Part shown: one piece after another, positions 1 to 12,817 of the stretch
Position numbering within the stretch: position 1 is the stretch's first letter
Layout: each line of letters starts with the position of its first letter
Assembly (NCBI RefSeq): GCF_019703515.2
Contig: NC_059368.1
Span: 35,242,735 to 35,306,734, forward strand
DNA: 64,000 bases
DNA from: Myxocyprinus asiaticus
Taxonomy: Eukaryota > Chordata > Actinopteri > Cypriniformes > Catostomidae
Direction: 5' to 3'
The notes under the pieces: generated by a model
What the model saw: the letters and a program-made list of their open reading frames with translations, nothing else
What the model was told of the DNA's origin: nothing
Database searches by the model: none
Translations under genes and position numbers: made by a program

Positions 1-1386
1 CAAGGTAGCTTGCAAGACTGGTCTTCATAAGAGCACAAATCCGTTCTCTGCATTCTTAGAATTGAGAAACACCCGCTGTTCATTGACATTAGGGCCATTA
101 TATGATTGGCTTAGAATACTCACGTGATCCAAATTCACTGTTATGCTCTCTCCCTTTAAAGCCCCATCACACCGCCAGCGACATTGTGCAAGACGGCGAC
201 ACCATCATTTTCAATGAGAGCACAGCAACTTCCGGCGACACGAGCTGTCATGACCATTGGCGACAGAGATTGCCATGGGGAGCGACAAGACAAGTTGAGA
301 AAATTTCAAATTTATGCAAATGACGAGCGAAGACAGAGGAGCTCACGTCATCCATCTCCAGGCAGGTTGAGTGGGAGATACTGGAATCGACTCGAGTGCA
401 TGCAGGCAAGGCGGAGGAGAAGTTAAAAGTTTCTGTGAGCAATTTCACTGTTCTATATCATTTATCTTTAACCACACACATAGATATGGCCTAATGAAAT
501 GATGCGTGGAAAACCGTGTCGGCATTCTGATTGAGTTTTATTTATATATTAGGAATGCCCACCAGTGAGCAGTGTTTGTGTGTAATGCAATACTAAGTAA
601 TTAATTACTGCAATTAAACTACTTTTTCATTGAAAAAAGTAAACTAAGGGATTATTCTTAATTTTTCAGTAATTTTATTAAAGTTACTTCTGATGTAATT
701 GCGTTAAATACTGTATAGACTATAGAACAATTCCATATAAAACAATAGTGAATTTAAAATGATTTAAAAATTATTAATGTCTTATGTTAAAATGTATGTT
801 TTCTAATGAAATGCAGCCCCCTTAAATTCTTTGGCCAGTTCACGAATAATTTATTTGATTTTATATAATTTATTTGAAAGAATGAAAAGAACAATTTCAT
901 GTATCTCCTTGATATCTTTTCAAATGGTCGAGGTTGATAAGGGTTTTAAAAGTAATTAGTAATATGTAATGCAATTACTTTTCAGACAGAGTAATTAGTA
1001 CAGTAATCTAATTACACTGTAGAATATGTAATTAGTAGTTTGTAATTAATTACTTTTTTTAGAGTAACTTACTCAACACTGTCAGCGACACATCGCAAAG
1101 TTTAGCGACATGCCGCAGTGTGAACAGGGTTTTATGCTCTTTCCCTTTAAACAGTGGACGCTCCTTTGCGTGTCGGTATTGGTGTCATGTGCAGGGTTTA
1201 GCACTCCGGCCACCGTAGCGGCTGTCGCAACCGGAAGTTTACGTTTTTAAGCCCTGCGGAGTGACAGAAGGATGCAAGATTGGTTTTAACAGCCTCACTT
1301 TTTCTTTCTTTTTTTTTTTCTCCAAGTAGTTATTTTATCATATGCGCCGACATTCTTAGGCATTGTATTAATGTAACCTTTTGAGC
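1..1386. other. Upstream flank of cgrrf1, mostly non-coding
   Basis: No gene is recognised here. The short open frames between 100 and 450 have no recognisable protein features. A TIR-bearing repeat occupies the middle (listed separately). The roughly 180 bases before the cgrrf1 start codon are less AT-rich and would hold its promoter and 5' UTR, but I see no TATA box or other site that I can name. Confidence 0.4.
570..1081. mobile_element. Non-autonomous hAT-like element with terminal inverted repeats
   Basis: The left end starts CAGTGTTTG and the right end finishes CTCAACACTG, so the ends are imperfect inverted repeats. Both ends carry the same inner motif built around AGTAATTAATTAC. The eight bases outside each end agree at only five positions, so a degraded 8-bp target duplication is possible but weak. 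There is no coding capacity. The hAT assignment rests on end sequence and size only. Confidence 0.5.
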
Positions 1387-4094
1387 ATGGCTGCGGAATT
1401 TTTAGTGATGTTGTATGAGTATTCTCCTCTCTTTTATATTACTGTCATATCAGTATGTTTCATCATCACTGTGGCTGTAGTGCTGGGCTGGTAAGTTCAT
1501 AATGATTAGGATACATAACCGTTTTTGTCCACTTTTAGATGGTTTGGATTCTGTATGGACTGTATAAAGTGATGGGCAATGTCTGAGAGGTGATATTTGT
1601 CTCTTCCTGGACTGCATTAGGAATGTTCAGTTAGTTCCCTCTTTAAAAGCAGAAGTTAATGGCTACACCCTCATGTCTTTCTCTGTCAAGGTTTGGATTC
1701 GATGTACCGGTCATTTTGCGTAGCTCTGATGAGACTGAGTCTTTCACACCTGTTCCTGAGAGGAAGATGATGCAGTTGACCAATCCCTTCTCTTTGGAAA
1801 TGGGCTCTACGGCAGGTACAGTCACTGGTGAGGATCAGCTAATAATAATGGTAGATTGATCTAAAATGAGTGAGATGCGATCAATAAGAGGATGTGCTCT
1901 CTAATCATGTCAGATGGTGTGAGCTTGCGGCCGTATTGCCTTGAAGACTGCGTCCTCAGCTGTTTCTGGGGTTGTGGGGTTCAGGCTCTCCAGGCGACCC
2001 TTCAGAGTCACCAGCGAGGGCCCAGACTCAGCACCCCAGAGCTGTTTCAAGATACTATGGATTTCAGCTACCACCACTGCCAAAGCTTTAAGTATCCTTT
2101 CAACAGGGTTTTCACAGTCATGGAAAAAAGATATATCTGCTAGATATTGCTCCTGTGAATACCCTGTGTAGAGTAAAACCTTCTTACAAGCCAGCGAAGT
2201 CCGATATGTGAGCGAATTGTTCTCTCAAATGTGTTCTTTTCAGTTGATTGGTCAAATAGGTTCACAAATCAGTATGAATGATTCATTAGTGAATCAGTTT
2301 GAATCAAAATGATTTTTTCTTATCTAGAGGCTTAAAAAATTAAAGGAATATTCCGGGTTCAATACAAGTTGAGCTCAGTCGACAGCATTTGTGATATATT
2401 GCATCCCCCAACCCCACAAAATTTGTTTTAATTTTGACATGCCCTCCTTTAAAAAAAAAAAAATGCAAAAATGGAAGTTACACAGAGGCATTTACAATGG
2501 AAGTCAATGGGAGCCAATCTTTAAACATTAAAATACTCACTTTTTCAAAAGTATAGTCACAAGATGTAAACATTATGCGTGTAAACATGATTTTAGTGTA
2601 ATAAAATCACTTACAACCCTTTTCTGTGTAAAGTTACAGCCTTTTTTTTTTTTTTTTTTAAAGGAGGAACGGGTCAAATAATTTTTGAGGTAATCAACAT
2701 TATGCCACAAATGCTGTTGGTTGAGCTTAGCTTGTATTGAACGTGGAATATTCCTTTAAGACCTAATTATACATTTTATTGTAGCTGAGTTGATGCTGAC
2801 TGAATTCTATGAGTAAGAGGTAATAAATTGCCAATTTATTTATTTTTATTGAGAAGTTATTTCAAAATTAAGTATTTGACATAAAAGGATGACACAAAAC
2901 AGTAGTTCAGAAAAACAAAAAATGTGTCAAGGATATAAAATGCCCCTGAAAATCAAATACAGTGGGCAATATGGCCCCTAATGTAAAAGTTAATTTCCCT
3001 TATCTAGTTACCTAGTAATCACCAATAACCGGGAAGGTAATGGAAATTCATTGGTCAAAAAGTTCCTGTTACTATCTCTTAAAGAAATACCTGTAAAAAA
3101 AAACATCTCTTATAACACATTCATTTGTTTTCAAATTGTGTGTAGGTAACTGTTAATAACAAAATGCTTTGTCCATAACATAATGTCAGAATACAGAAAG
3201 AGGAAAGAGAGGAATGCTTCACTCAGATGCCTTCAGATCTGGGGGTGAGCGATTTTGGGTTGCTGCCCCGGGATCGATACCCCATAGTGGCTGTGTTGAC
3301 ACTGGCCAATCCGGAAACAAGGGACAACTACAATATTGTAAGCCGCTGAGACTTCGTTCATCACCTTTGCTTTATTAGTAAGGGATTAAGTTCATTAAAT
3401 GTGTAAATAAATCCTTAAAGGTGAAGAAATTTCAAGCTGTCTTTTCATTTCCTAGGTGGCTAGTGTGACTGTGCTCCATGTACCTGATGATAAATACAGA
3501 CTCTCTGCGAGAACCTTGTTCCAGTATCTTCTCACAGCACATGGAAACCTATATGATTTAAAGGTATGAAAACGTATTCACAACATTTTATTTTATACTG
3601 TTCTTGGATCAGATGCAGTCGGCTTTGTACGCTCATTTTGATCACATTTCGCTTTCATCACCTAAAGTGTAATTGGGGACAGTGTTTAATTATAAACCAT
3701 TAATTAAGTGTCCTGTCTAGAGAGGGTTTGTGTACTAATGAGCTCTATTCTTTTCTCACAGCCTCTTTTCATGTCAGCTGACAACAGCAACGTGTCTGGA
3801 ACCACAGAGCCTTTAACCAGCACACAAGGGGCGGGGCCACAACCTGAGGGTCTAGATGAAAATGGGGAGGGGTCCAAATCAGAAGGGGAGTGGCCAGATA
3901 CTCAAGGCAGGGACTGTGTGGTGTGTCAAAATGCACCAATAAACAGGGTTCTGTTGCCATGCCGACATGCATGTGTATGCGATGGCTGCATGCACCGCTT
4001 TCAGCACTGTCCGATCTGCCGAGCATATGTCCTTGAATCTTTTGCTCTGTCTAACCGAGCATCTCACGATGAAGAAGACTTAATGGAGGATTAA
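1387..4094 (+). CDS. cgrrf1: Cell growth regulator with RING finger domain 1 (six exons, complete)
   Basis: CGRRF1 is a membrane-anchored RING-type E3 ubiquitin ligase linked to growth arrest and, in mammals, to ER-associated degradation. Coding exons read as 1387-1490, 1691-1827, 1914-2091, 3190-3337, 3456-3563 and 3762-4094. All junctions are GT-AG, the phases agree, and the sum is 335 codons plus stop, close to the human protein (332). The start is the first ATG, giving MAAEFLVMLYEYSPLFYI and a hydrophobic stretch at about residues 14-34 that should be the membrane anchor. The C3HC4 RING lies at residues 277-311: CVVC, then PCRHACVCDGC, then CPIC, with all ligands present. The tail is acidic. 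No stop or frameshift interrupts it. It converges on psmc6, whose stop lies about 610 bases beyond. Identification is from remembered family sequence; I regard it as firm. Confidence 0.93.
2340..2759. mobile_element. MITE with long terminal inverted repeats in cgrrf1 intron 3
   Basis: The ends are inverted copies: TTAAAGGAATATTCCGGGTT on the left and, read on the other strand, TTAAAGGAATATTCCACGTT on the right. Similarity continues for about 40 bases through TCAATACAAG and GAGCTCA. The interior has poly-A and poly-T runs and no reading frame. The TTAA at both ends suggests a TTAA target. A second copy of the family lies at 12818-15028, split by a Tc1 element. Confidence 0.75.
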
Positions 4095-4703
4095 ATCTGT
4101 CTGAACCAAGTTTTATGAGCAATTCCTTGCTGGACTAAACACAAAAGGAAACGGTGTAGCATCTATTAGGTCAAGAGATGCAGGCAGCTTCCCTTTAACT
4201 ATTTATGGACATTTGTTATTGTAGTATTAGAGAAGTAATTTTAGGCTTTTGAAATTGAGTGTGCTTGTGAAATGTGTTTAAGATTTTATATGTTTCTTGA
4301 ATAGAATATTTATTTTTTCAATATATTGTTTAAACTAACAAATACATGTTTCAAAATGGGTTAATTGTGGAATTTTCTCACATAAGGTCTCCTAAATGAA
4401 GGGATATCACCATCAGGGCCGGTACTAGGATTGCTTGTTTCTTTGTCAGACTGGGGTATCGATCGATCGTTTTGCCATCTATCTAGAACTGAGAGGGCAC
4501 ATGGAAAATCTAGGGGGGTATTGCCCCCCACTCCCCTCCTCAAACAAGACACTTGATGGTAATATAACATTAGAAATATAACAATAATACTTTCTAATGT
4601 TGACCAAGCTATTTCGGCAACATAAAAAAAGTTATGGTCTCCATGGGCAAAACACAGTTTAGTGAAATAACATCACATTTATACTTTGCACAAACATGGT
4701 GTA
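4095..4703. other. Intergenic region between convergent cgrrf1 and psmc6
   Basis: It holds the 3' UTRs of two convergent genes. I see no clear AATAAA directly after the cgrrf1 stop; AATAGAATAT near 4301 is the nearest AT-rich candidate. No gene, RNA or mobile element is recognised. Confidence 0.4.
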
Positions 4704-4872
4704 TTATACAGGCTTGTAATCCAGCTTGGACTCCAGCTTTTTAGAATCTGCCAACTTCCTCACAGCCTTCATGAAATCCTCCTGAGTCACATACTCATGA
4801 TCGGCACGGATGGCAAACATACCTGTCAGATAAAATGGAAAAGATGGTCATGCACTGGCTAAATTCCTTAGT

Positions 4873-5160
4873 AGGGGTTGACAGATATATCGGTTTTAAC
4901 CATTAATCGGTGCCGATAGTTGATTTTTGGAACTATCGATTATCGGCAAAAATCAACACCGATAGCTTTTCTTTCTTTCTTTTATTATTCCTTCAATTTC
5001 CTCTGCGGCTAAAACCCTTAATCTGATGACTATATAGGCTATAAAAAGCTAAATTTGATGAATATTTACATATAGGAGGTTTTTAATAGAGCCAAGACTC
5101 CATCATGGTTTATGGACTGAATCGCATTTAATACGAAATGTTTAAAAAAAAAAAAAAAAA
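4873..5160. mobile_element. Partial repeat of the TATCGGT/ACCGATA family
   Basis: The segment opens with GGGGTTGACAGATATATCGG and continues with several GCCGATAG and TATCGGCAAA motifs. These match the ends of the larger element at 8373-10156. Only one end is visible; the other side runs into poly-A at 5142-5160. It lies where central exons of psmc6 would be expected. Confidence 0.5.
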
Positions 5161-5186
5161 AGGGACATATTACTGTAACATTATTG

Positions 5187-5568
5187 AATTTTTTTTTTTT
5201 TTGGAACGTCCAATTCCCAATTTGCTCTAAATCCTCATGGTGGCGTAGTGACTCGCCTCAAACCGTCAACCCGCGCATCTTATCACGTGGCTCGTTGAGC
5301 GCGTTACCACGGAGACATAGCACGTGTGGAGGCTTCATGCCATCCACCGCGGCATCTACGCACAACACACCACGCACCCCACTGAGACCGAACCACATTA
5401 TAGTGATCACGAGGAGATTACCCTGTGTGACCCTACCCTCCCTAGCAACTGGGCCAATTTGGTTGCTTAGGAAACCTGGCTGGAGTCACTCAGCACGCCC
5501 TGGGATTTGAACTGGCGAACTCCAGGGGTGGTAACCAGCGTCTTTTACCACTGAGCTACCCAGGCCCC
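5187..5568 (-). mobile_element. tRNA-headed SINE, HAmo-like, copy 1
   Basis: Read on the minus strand, the head is GGCCTGGGTAGCTCAGTGG (A-box-like) followed by AGTTCAAATCCCAGG (B-box-like). The body then runs CTGAGTGACTCCAGCCAGG, CTAAGCAACCAAATTGGCCC and GCTAGGGAGGGTAG. It ends near CAATTCCCAATT and a T-rich tail at 5189-5202 on the plus strand. This matches what I remember of the HAmo SINE of cyprinid fish. The copy lies between the last two recognised psmc6 exons. Confidence 0.75.
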
Positions 5569-5585
5569 GGTGAAAATACAAGCAC

Positions 5586-5588
<3 letters not shown>

Positions 5589-5617
<29 letters not shown>
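5589..5617. repeat. (TA)n microsatellite
   Basis: A pure TA run of about 28 bases next to the SINE head, in the psmc6 gap. Confidence 0.9.
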
Positions 5618-5618
<1 letters not shown>

Positions 5619-5734
5619 CATTTTACTTACATAAGCAATTGCTGTAGAATTTTGGAAAGTACAAAACCATAAGAAAGATTGGCATTTTTCACAGAAAGGT
5701 GAGAGTAACAGAGGTAGAGCATGTACCTCCATCA

Positions 5735-6016
<282 letters not shown>

Positions 6017-6314
6017 CTAGTAAACAAAACACTTTGCTCAACAATATGACGATACGGCAAAACAATATGAGTAAAATGTCTCAACATGACACTTCTCATT
6101 TCAGCTGTTCTACGTCTATAAAAAAAAAGTGTCACATTTACTTGCTGACAATGTGCTTGTTTTACAGAAGGTGAGAACTCTTACCTTTAGGAAATTGCAG
6201 TCCAGCTGACTGGCCACTGTTCTGGCAAGAAGGGTCTTTCCTGTGCCTATTAGATCAATTTGAAATGTACTTTGAGTGAAAATGCAAACGCATTCACACA
6301 CACCACTGGATCTA

Positions 6315-6452
<138 letters not shown>

Positions 6453-6537
6453 CTACAAAACGTTCATACAGTAAAGTGTCTCCAAAAAGGCTGATAATGA
6501 TATGCCGTTTAAATGTGTCCGAGTTCAAGAATTGCTA

Positions 6538-6690
<153 letters not shown>

Positions 6691-6701
6691 TTATAATGAA
6701 C

Positions 6702-7572
6702 AGGGCTGGGTATTGATACAGATTTCCCGATTTGATTCAGATTCAAAAGCTTTTGATTCAATATTGATTCATATAGGTACATTTCAATTATAATGTCCCT
6801 TTTGCTTACATATGAAATACATTCTCTGTCAGCTAATGCTGTTAATTATTCTAAGTTGATACATTATGAAAATATTAATTTTACTAATTATATTTAGTTT
6901 TTCATCATATTTGTAACATTTTAGGTTTTTAAAAATTAAATCAATTTATTCAATAAATAAATATTATATTGAATATATTATTTTTCTTACATGTTTATTG
7001 TTTAATTGCATAAGTTGTGCTATTTAAAGGTATTTACATTTATTTGTTGAACACGTGCTGAAACCGGTACTGTCTCTTTAAGGAAATCCAGCTGTTCAGC
7101 AAAGAGCATCTGTAAATGAGTGCATGTTAATGAGAGAGACTCGATTGGCTTTATCTCATCTGTGCTATGTATGATTAGAATTAAATGTTTATTTTTTGTT
7201 GTTTTTGATTATCAATTGAGTGTAGAGAACAGAAAAGATATTAAAAGAGACATTACTCAATGACAAATGGGTTGCGTGTATCTCTTCTTTGGACACGCAT
7301 TACACTGAAACAACCTTTAACTCTCCACACGCTGTGAACGGATCTCGCTGCTGAATACTCCACCACTATACTACACAATTACCAGTTGCCAAATATATAC
7401 ATTTTAGTCGCATAGCACACAATTTGGTTGCAAATGCAAGTGATTTACTCTCAGTGTTGTGGAGGGTTTCACATAGAGTAAAGGACTAAGTTTGGCATTT
7501 TAGAATCAATATCGAGATCGTTCAAATGACGATTGCGATGCATCTGAAAAATCTATATTTTTACCAAGCCCG
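6702..7572. mobile_element. Non-autonomous DNA element with GGGCTGGGTA ends, in a psmc6 intron
   Basis: The left end reads AGGGCTGGGTATTGATACAG and the right end, on the other strand, reads CGGGCTTGGTAAAAATATAG. The ends are therefore imperfect inverted repeats. The interior is AT-rich and non-coding. The same ends bound the element at 34557-35419. Confidence 0.6.
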
Positions 7573-7603
7573 AATAACCCCGCTCATTCACATTAGAGGT
7601 ACA

Positions 7604-8039
7604 GTCTTTTTTTCCTTCTCCCCTTTTCTCCCCAGTTTGGAATGCCCAATTCCCAATGTGCTCCAAGTCCTCGTGGTGGCGTAGCGACTCGCCTAAATCC
7701 GGTTGGCGGAGGACGAATCTCAGTTGCCTCTGTGTCTGAGACAGTCAATCTGCGCATCTTGTCACGTGGCTTGTTGAGCATGTTACCGCGGAGACATAGC
7801 GTGTGTGGAGGCCTACCCTATTCTCCGCTGAATCCATGCACAACTCACCACACCGAAAATGAGAACTACATTATAGCGACCACGAGGAGGTTACCCCATG
7901 TGACTCTACCCTCCCTAGCAACCGGGCCAATTTGGTTGCTTAGAAGACCTGGCTGGAGTCACTCAGCACACCCTGGGTTCGAACTCGCAACTCCAGGGGT
8001 GGTAGTCAGCATCAATACTCCCTGATCTACCCAGGCCCC
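7604..8039 (-). mobile_element. tRNA-headed SINE, HAmo-like, copy 2
   Basis: Same family and orientation as the copy at 5187-5568, but more complete at its tail. The head, on the minus strand, is AGGGGCCTGGGTAGATCAGG, with a B-box-like GAGTTCGAACCCAGG. The 3' part includes TCTCAGACACAGAGGCAACT, GATTCGTCCTCCGCC and a GGGGAGAAAAGGGG tail. It sits in the intron between psmc6 exons 5 and 6. Confidence 0.8.
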
Positions 8040-8372
8040 TACAAAAGTACAGTCTTAACAGTACAGTTTGAACACTGAAGGTCAATTACACAGATACAAC
8101 TTCAGTCTGTTCAAGAGTTCTGGCCATGACTGGCATTAGTAAAGTACCTCATAATAGTCAGAGTCGTCATGTCCAGAGCCACTCTAGTGCCTGGTTTAAG
8201 CTTGGTTTTATCCAGCTGAAACAAAATGTATCTTATTAGGTTAGCTAGAGAAACTTTACAATCACACAAAAATCATTTACGCATCCTCATGTTGTTCCAA
8301 TCCTGCATGACAGACTTCCTTCCATGGAACACTAAAGGAGATGTTTGGCAGAATGTTACCCTCTGTTACCAT

Positions 8373-10156
8373 TAGAGGTGACCGATAGGAGATTTTGACA
8401 ATACAGATAAAAAAGCAGATAATTGATTCATCGGCTGATAATTTTTAAGATCGATTTATAGAATGTTACAGAAATGTCGTAGTCTTTCCTTAAGCCGGTC
8501 ACACACCGGATGAGAAGCATTAAAGCTGCATCCCAGGCAGGACACGGCACAGGTATCAAACAAAGTGCACGTTGATGTGGTTCAGGTGGCAGACGGTACA
8601 CACAAAAGTCACCAAGGATTTTCCCTTCTTCAAAAATATACAAAGTGACGTTGATGAGTTTGCAGGTTAGTGTATAAAACTGGCATAACTGCGCAAACTG
8701 AAATTGCTCCGTTTATTATGCGATTTCTCAATCTGAAGCATTGAATGGGCTTCATTCAAGCGGTCAATCCACAAAAAGACAAACTTGTAACTGAAAATAC
8801 ATTGTGAAGGCTATTTTAAATATACACTCACTGAGCATTTTATTAGGAACACAATGGTCCTAATAAAGTGCCCAACATAGTCTTCTGCTTTTGTAGCCCA
8901 TCCACCTCAAGGTTCAACATGTTGTGCATTCTGAGATGCTATTTTCTCACTACAATTGTACAGAGCGGTTATCCGAGTTACCGTAGCCTTTGTCAGTTCG
9001 AACCAGTCTGGCCATTCTCTGTTGACCTCTCTCATCAACAAGGCATTTCCGTCCGCTGAACTGCCACTCACTGGATGTTTTTTGTTTTTGGCACCATTTG
9101 GAGTAAATTCTAGAGACTGCTGTGTGTGAAAATCCCAGGAGATCAGCAGTTACAGAAATACTCAAACCAGCCCGTCTGGCACCAAAAATCATGCCACTGT
9201 CTAAATAACATTTTTTCCCATTCTGATGGTTGATGTGAACATTAACTGAAGCTCCTGACCCATATATGCATGATTTTATTCATTGCACTGCTGCTACACA
9301 ATTGGCTGATTAGTCGCATGAATAAGTAGGTGTACAAGTGTTCCTAATAAAGTGCTCGGTGAGTGTACATAAACACAATAAATCATCCAGTGATGGCTTG
9401 AGTAAATAATCTTTGTTCTTTGATAATGATTTGGGTCGAATTTCATGGAAAAATAGTTGTGATTCGTGGCTCGTTAGAAATTTGAGCAGCCTACGCAGTC
9501 TCATCTGGGCCATGTCGTCCACCAGACGTGTCCGATATGCGACCCTCTTTACTATGACGGGTACAGACATTCAGGCTACAAGAGTCCAAAATGAATACCA
9601 GATGCCAATGTTTATTGTTCAACCAAAATTGCAATAATGACCAGAAAAAATAAAGATCTGATGCATAAAGTGGGACTTTTAAATCTAAACAAGAAATACA
9701 CTTATTACAGGACTCTTATTTTGAAATGACAGACTTAGCTCTGTCCCAATGCAAAGTATTTACCAAATAAAGCTATTTATAGCCTATACATTACAACAGA
9801 TGATGTTTTGAATGATTATTCACATTAGATATGAAGCTGGAGACACAATGTGCTGATGGGGCACGTTTCCATACAGTTGCGAGCCTTCACTTCAAATTAG
9901 AACACTTGATTATCTAATCAAAATATGCATTAAAGTGAGGATAAAAATATGAATGAATATCATCAATTATTAAAGATTTAGATCCCGCACAAGGTGTCAG
10001 TGATTGTTTTTATTTCACATCTAGAGGCCACCGTCATACTGCAGAACCCTCCGGAGAAGGAACATGGAGAAAAACTAAAAAAAAAAAAAAAAAAAAAAAT
10101 CTCTGAAACTATCGGCACAGATTAATCTGTAAAACCGAAATATCGGTCTACCACTA
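8373..10156. mobile_element. DNA element with ACCGATA-type terminal inverted repeats
   Basis: The left end is TAGAGGTGACCGATAGGAG. The right end on the other strand is TAGTGGTAGACCGATATTTC. The interior includes poly-A at 10076-10099 and GGCTGATAA motifs, with no intact frame. A Tc1-like element is nested at 8825-9366. Superfamily is uncertain; hAT is possible. Confidence 0.55.
8825..9366 (-). mobile_element. Short Tc1/mariner-like element with a transposase N-terminal remnant
   Basis: The ends are inverted repeats: CACTCACTGAGCATTTTATT on the left, and AATAAAGTGCTCGGTGAGTG closing the right, each joined to a TA. The minus strand at about 9192-8950 encodes a helix-turn-helix-like stretch including GARRAGLSISVTADLLGFS, typical of the DNA-binding end of fish Tc1-like transposases. 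The catalytic domain is absent, so the copy would depend on a source elsewhere. Confidence 0.8.
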
Positions 10157-10303
10157 GTAACCAATCATTTAAAAAAAAAAAATTCATTCAATGAAAGTGA
10201 ATGGTGGCTGAGACTGTCATTCAGCCAAACAGCCCCTTTTAAGTTCCAGAGAAGAAAGTAAGCCATACAGGTTTGAAACGACATGAGGGTGAGTATTATG
10301 GCT

Positions 10304-11706
10304 GCAACTAACGATTATTTTGATAATTGATTAACGATTATTAGAATGATTATTCGGCGATTATTGCAACGATTAATCATTACGCCCTTAACCGATTATT
10401 CAGCTTGTGCCCCGACTTAAAAGGTTGTATTAAACGTGCTTACTAACAATAAAGAGGACAAAATTATCTTTTAAAAATACCTCTAAATGACATTCACTGA
10501 ATTAAAGGGAAGAAAATACTTAAGTTTAATTCAGTAAAGAAATTCACTGCAAAAAATCCTATTATCATCAAGTGTATTTGTCTTGTTTTCCATTTAAAAT
10601 AGTTTAAATATCCTTAAAACAAGATACATTTACTTGAGAAGCAACATATAAGATATTTAGAATGTATCTTAAATATAAGTGTATATGTGTATTTTTTCAT
10701 TTGGTTATACTTCTTCGAGTGCAGTAAAGACAAAATACTTATATTCAAGATCTGTTCTCTAAAAGCAAGTCTAAATATATTATATGCAGCTTCTCAGGTG
10801 AATGCATCTTTTTTAAAGGATTTTTAGATATTTTAAAATATTTGTATTTTTAATATTATATTCAACATTCTCAGATAAAAAAAAAATGTCTGCAGTTTAG
10901 TTCCTAAAGTAAAGGATTTTTAAAAAAAAGGACTTTTAGATATTTATATTGGAAAACAAGCCAAATCAAAAACGTAGATTTGAAAAGCAAAGACTACCCT
11001 CTCTCACCTTTCTGTTCACTTCAATCCATCTTTAACTCACAAAAAAAAAAAAAAAAAAATCTCTTGTGAAGAAAATTGGCAATACGCAGCTTTATTAATA
11101 ATAAGAAATGTATAGTGAAACATATATTATGATTCAATAAGTCATGAGCCATCACGTTATAATCTAGCTGCATTAAGCGTGCACGCTCGAGGGACGAGCA
11201 TCCCCACGACAGATTATGCATCAGCCAGGTGCAGTTTCAATCTCTCCCCCTTAGATCAGGACATTTTCAGAGTTTGTAGTTATTTACATGATCTGCTTCC
11301 GTATTATTTGAACTTTAATAAAGCTATAACGCATTAAATATAACTGCATTTAAGATGTAACGCCGGGGTGTTTCCTTTAAAAGAGCTTCGGCTCCGCTTA
11401 TTCTGCAACAAGAGTGCTTCTGTATTTACTTATTTTGTATTTCTGCATTATAATTCCCTCATACTTTGCGATCTACATCACCTGAAGCTGTTTGGAAAGT
11501 TTAGGGTGCATCTGGACTGTGAACTGTGTAATGCTTCCTCTCCTCAGTCAGACACGAACTGCAGGGCTGCTCTCGCGCATCATCAGAGTGTAATGTGATC
11601 TCATGTTACGTTAAATGAGATCAAGTGACTATTCGACAATGAAAAAGTCAACATTTTTTTTTATTGTCGACGTTGTCAATAACGTCGACTAATCGTTTCA
11701 GCCCCA
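10304..11706. mobile_element. hAT-like non-autonomous element (GCTGCAACTAACGATTA ends)
   Basis: The left end is GGCTGCAACTAACGATTATT. The right end on the other strand is GGGGCTGAAACGATTAGTCG. Both lead into repeated CGATTATT or GTCGACG motifs. The interior is AT-rich and I find no transposase frame. It sits in the right arm of the MITE at 8262-11755, in psmc6 intron 4. The hAT label is from end sequence only. Confidence 0.5.
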
Positions 11707-12817
11707 TTGAGTATATAGTAACGGAATTTTCATTTTGCCGTGAACAATTCCTTAAGCATTAGCTCACCTGTCTACGACATCCAACAACATAACGTGGGCC
11801 ATTGGTTGCTTTGACAATAACTGCAATAGTGGGAGAAATTTAAGAACAGAGCTATAAGACATTCACTACAAACCACATGGAACCAGAATAAACTTCAGCC
11901 TGGTGTACTTACACTTCTCTTCTGTCAGTTGTTTCAGCACCTCACCAACAATCTGCAAAGACGATGGAATGGTCAGATCATAAGAAATGCAGATATCTAG
12001 CACACATTATGTGGGAATAATAAAACATTTGAGCTGATTTAGCTTAGATCTTACCTGCCTCACACTCTGTAAAGCTTTCAGATCATTCTCAGACTTCTCA
12101 TACTGTTTGGTGAGCTCCTTCAGTTGCTCTCTCACTGCAACAGAGCATTCCAGGTCATCATAAAGCGATAGGAAGTGTTTATTTACATGAACCTGTTTCA
12201 GCTGCTTCATGAATCAGAGATGCTAAACGGCCAATGAGAGCAAGAAGAGAACTGACTGAATATTGGCTATTTTTCTATATTAATACGTTACTGTCTAATG
12301 TATTGTGAATATCTAAATGCACGCTTACATCTGCATGACAAAACGACTTACTGCGGGAGAATATGTCAAACTGGCTAATAACAGTCTGCCATGACTGTAG
12401 AGGAACAGAATGATATCATACTTACACTCTTACATTCTTTAAGGCGTCCGTCAATCTCTTTGTGCTCCAATAGATTCTTTCGGTAGTCTTGTAAACCTTT
12501 CACCCAGCTATCCGCCATGTTCACTGCCGCGCCGCTCTCGCTTCTTCGTGCTGTTAATTATCAATCTGACGGCACTTTACCGCCACATACAGGACAAACC
12601 GGGCACTCAACCAATTTAGCTTCAGCAGTATCAGCCCCTACGGGTAGATGGCGTAAGTGCACTCTGAAAAAAAGCATATTTCTCCACTGATGGCCATTCA
12701 AAAGCAGCCTGTCTTTGACGAAATATTTTTTTGCAAGCAACATATAAATCGTAAAGATTTCGTTATATTACGTCACTTCCAGGTTCTTCTAACACCCCTT
12801 CAACAAGTGCTATTTTC

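Larger units (their letters stand above)
8262..11755. mobile_element. Palindromic MITE split by later insertions (psmc6 intron 4)
   Basis: The left part (about 8262-8370) has CATCCTCATGTTGTTCCAAT and GACTTCCTTCC. The right part (about 10160-10303 and 11707-11755) has the complementary GACATGAGGGTGAGTA and ends with GTGAACAATTCCTTAA. These are the two arms of the family seen whole at 33277-34184. Two other elements sit inside it, one with a third nested in it. The outer boundaries are approximate. Confidence 0.5.

Noticed and set aside
5540..5568. tRNA-like A and B boxes
   Set aside because: They are the head of a SINE, with the long SINE body following; the cloverleaf is not intact and the same text is repeated at 8000-8039.
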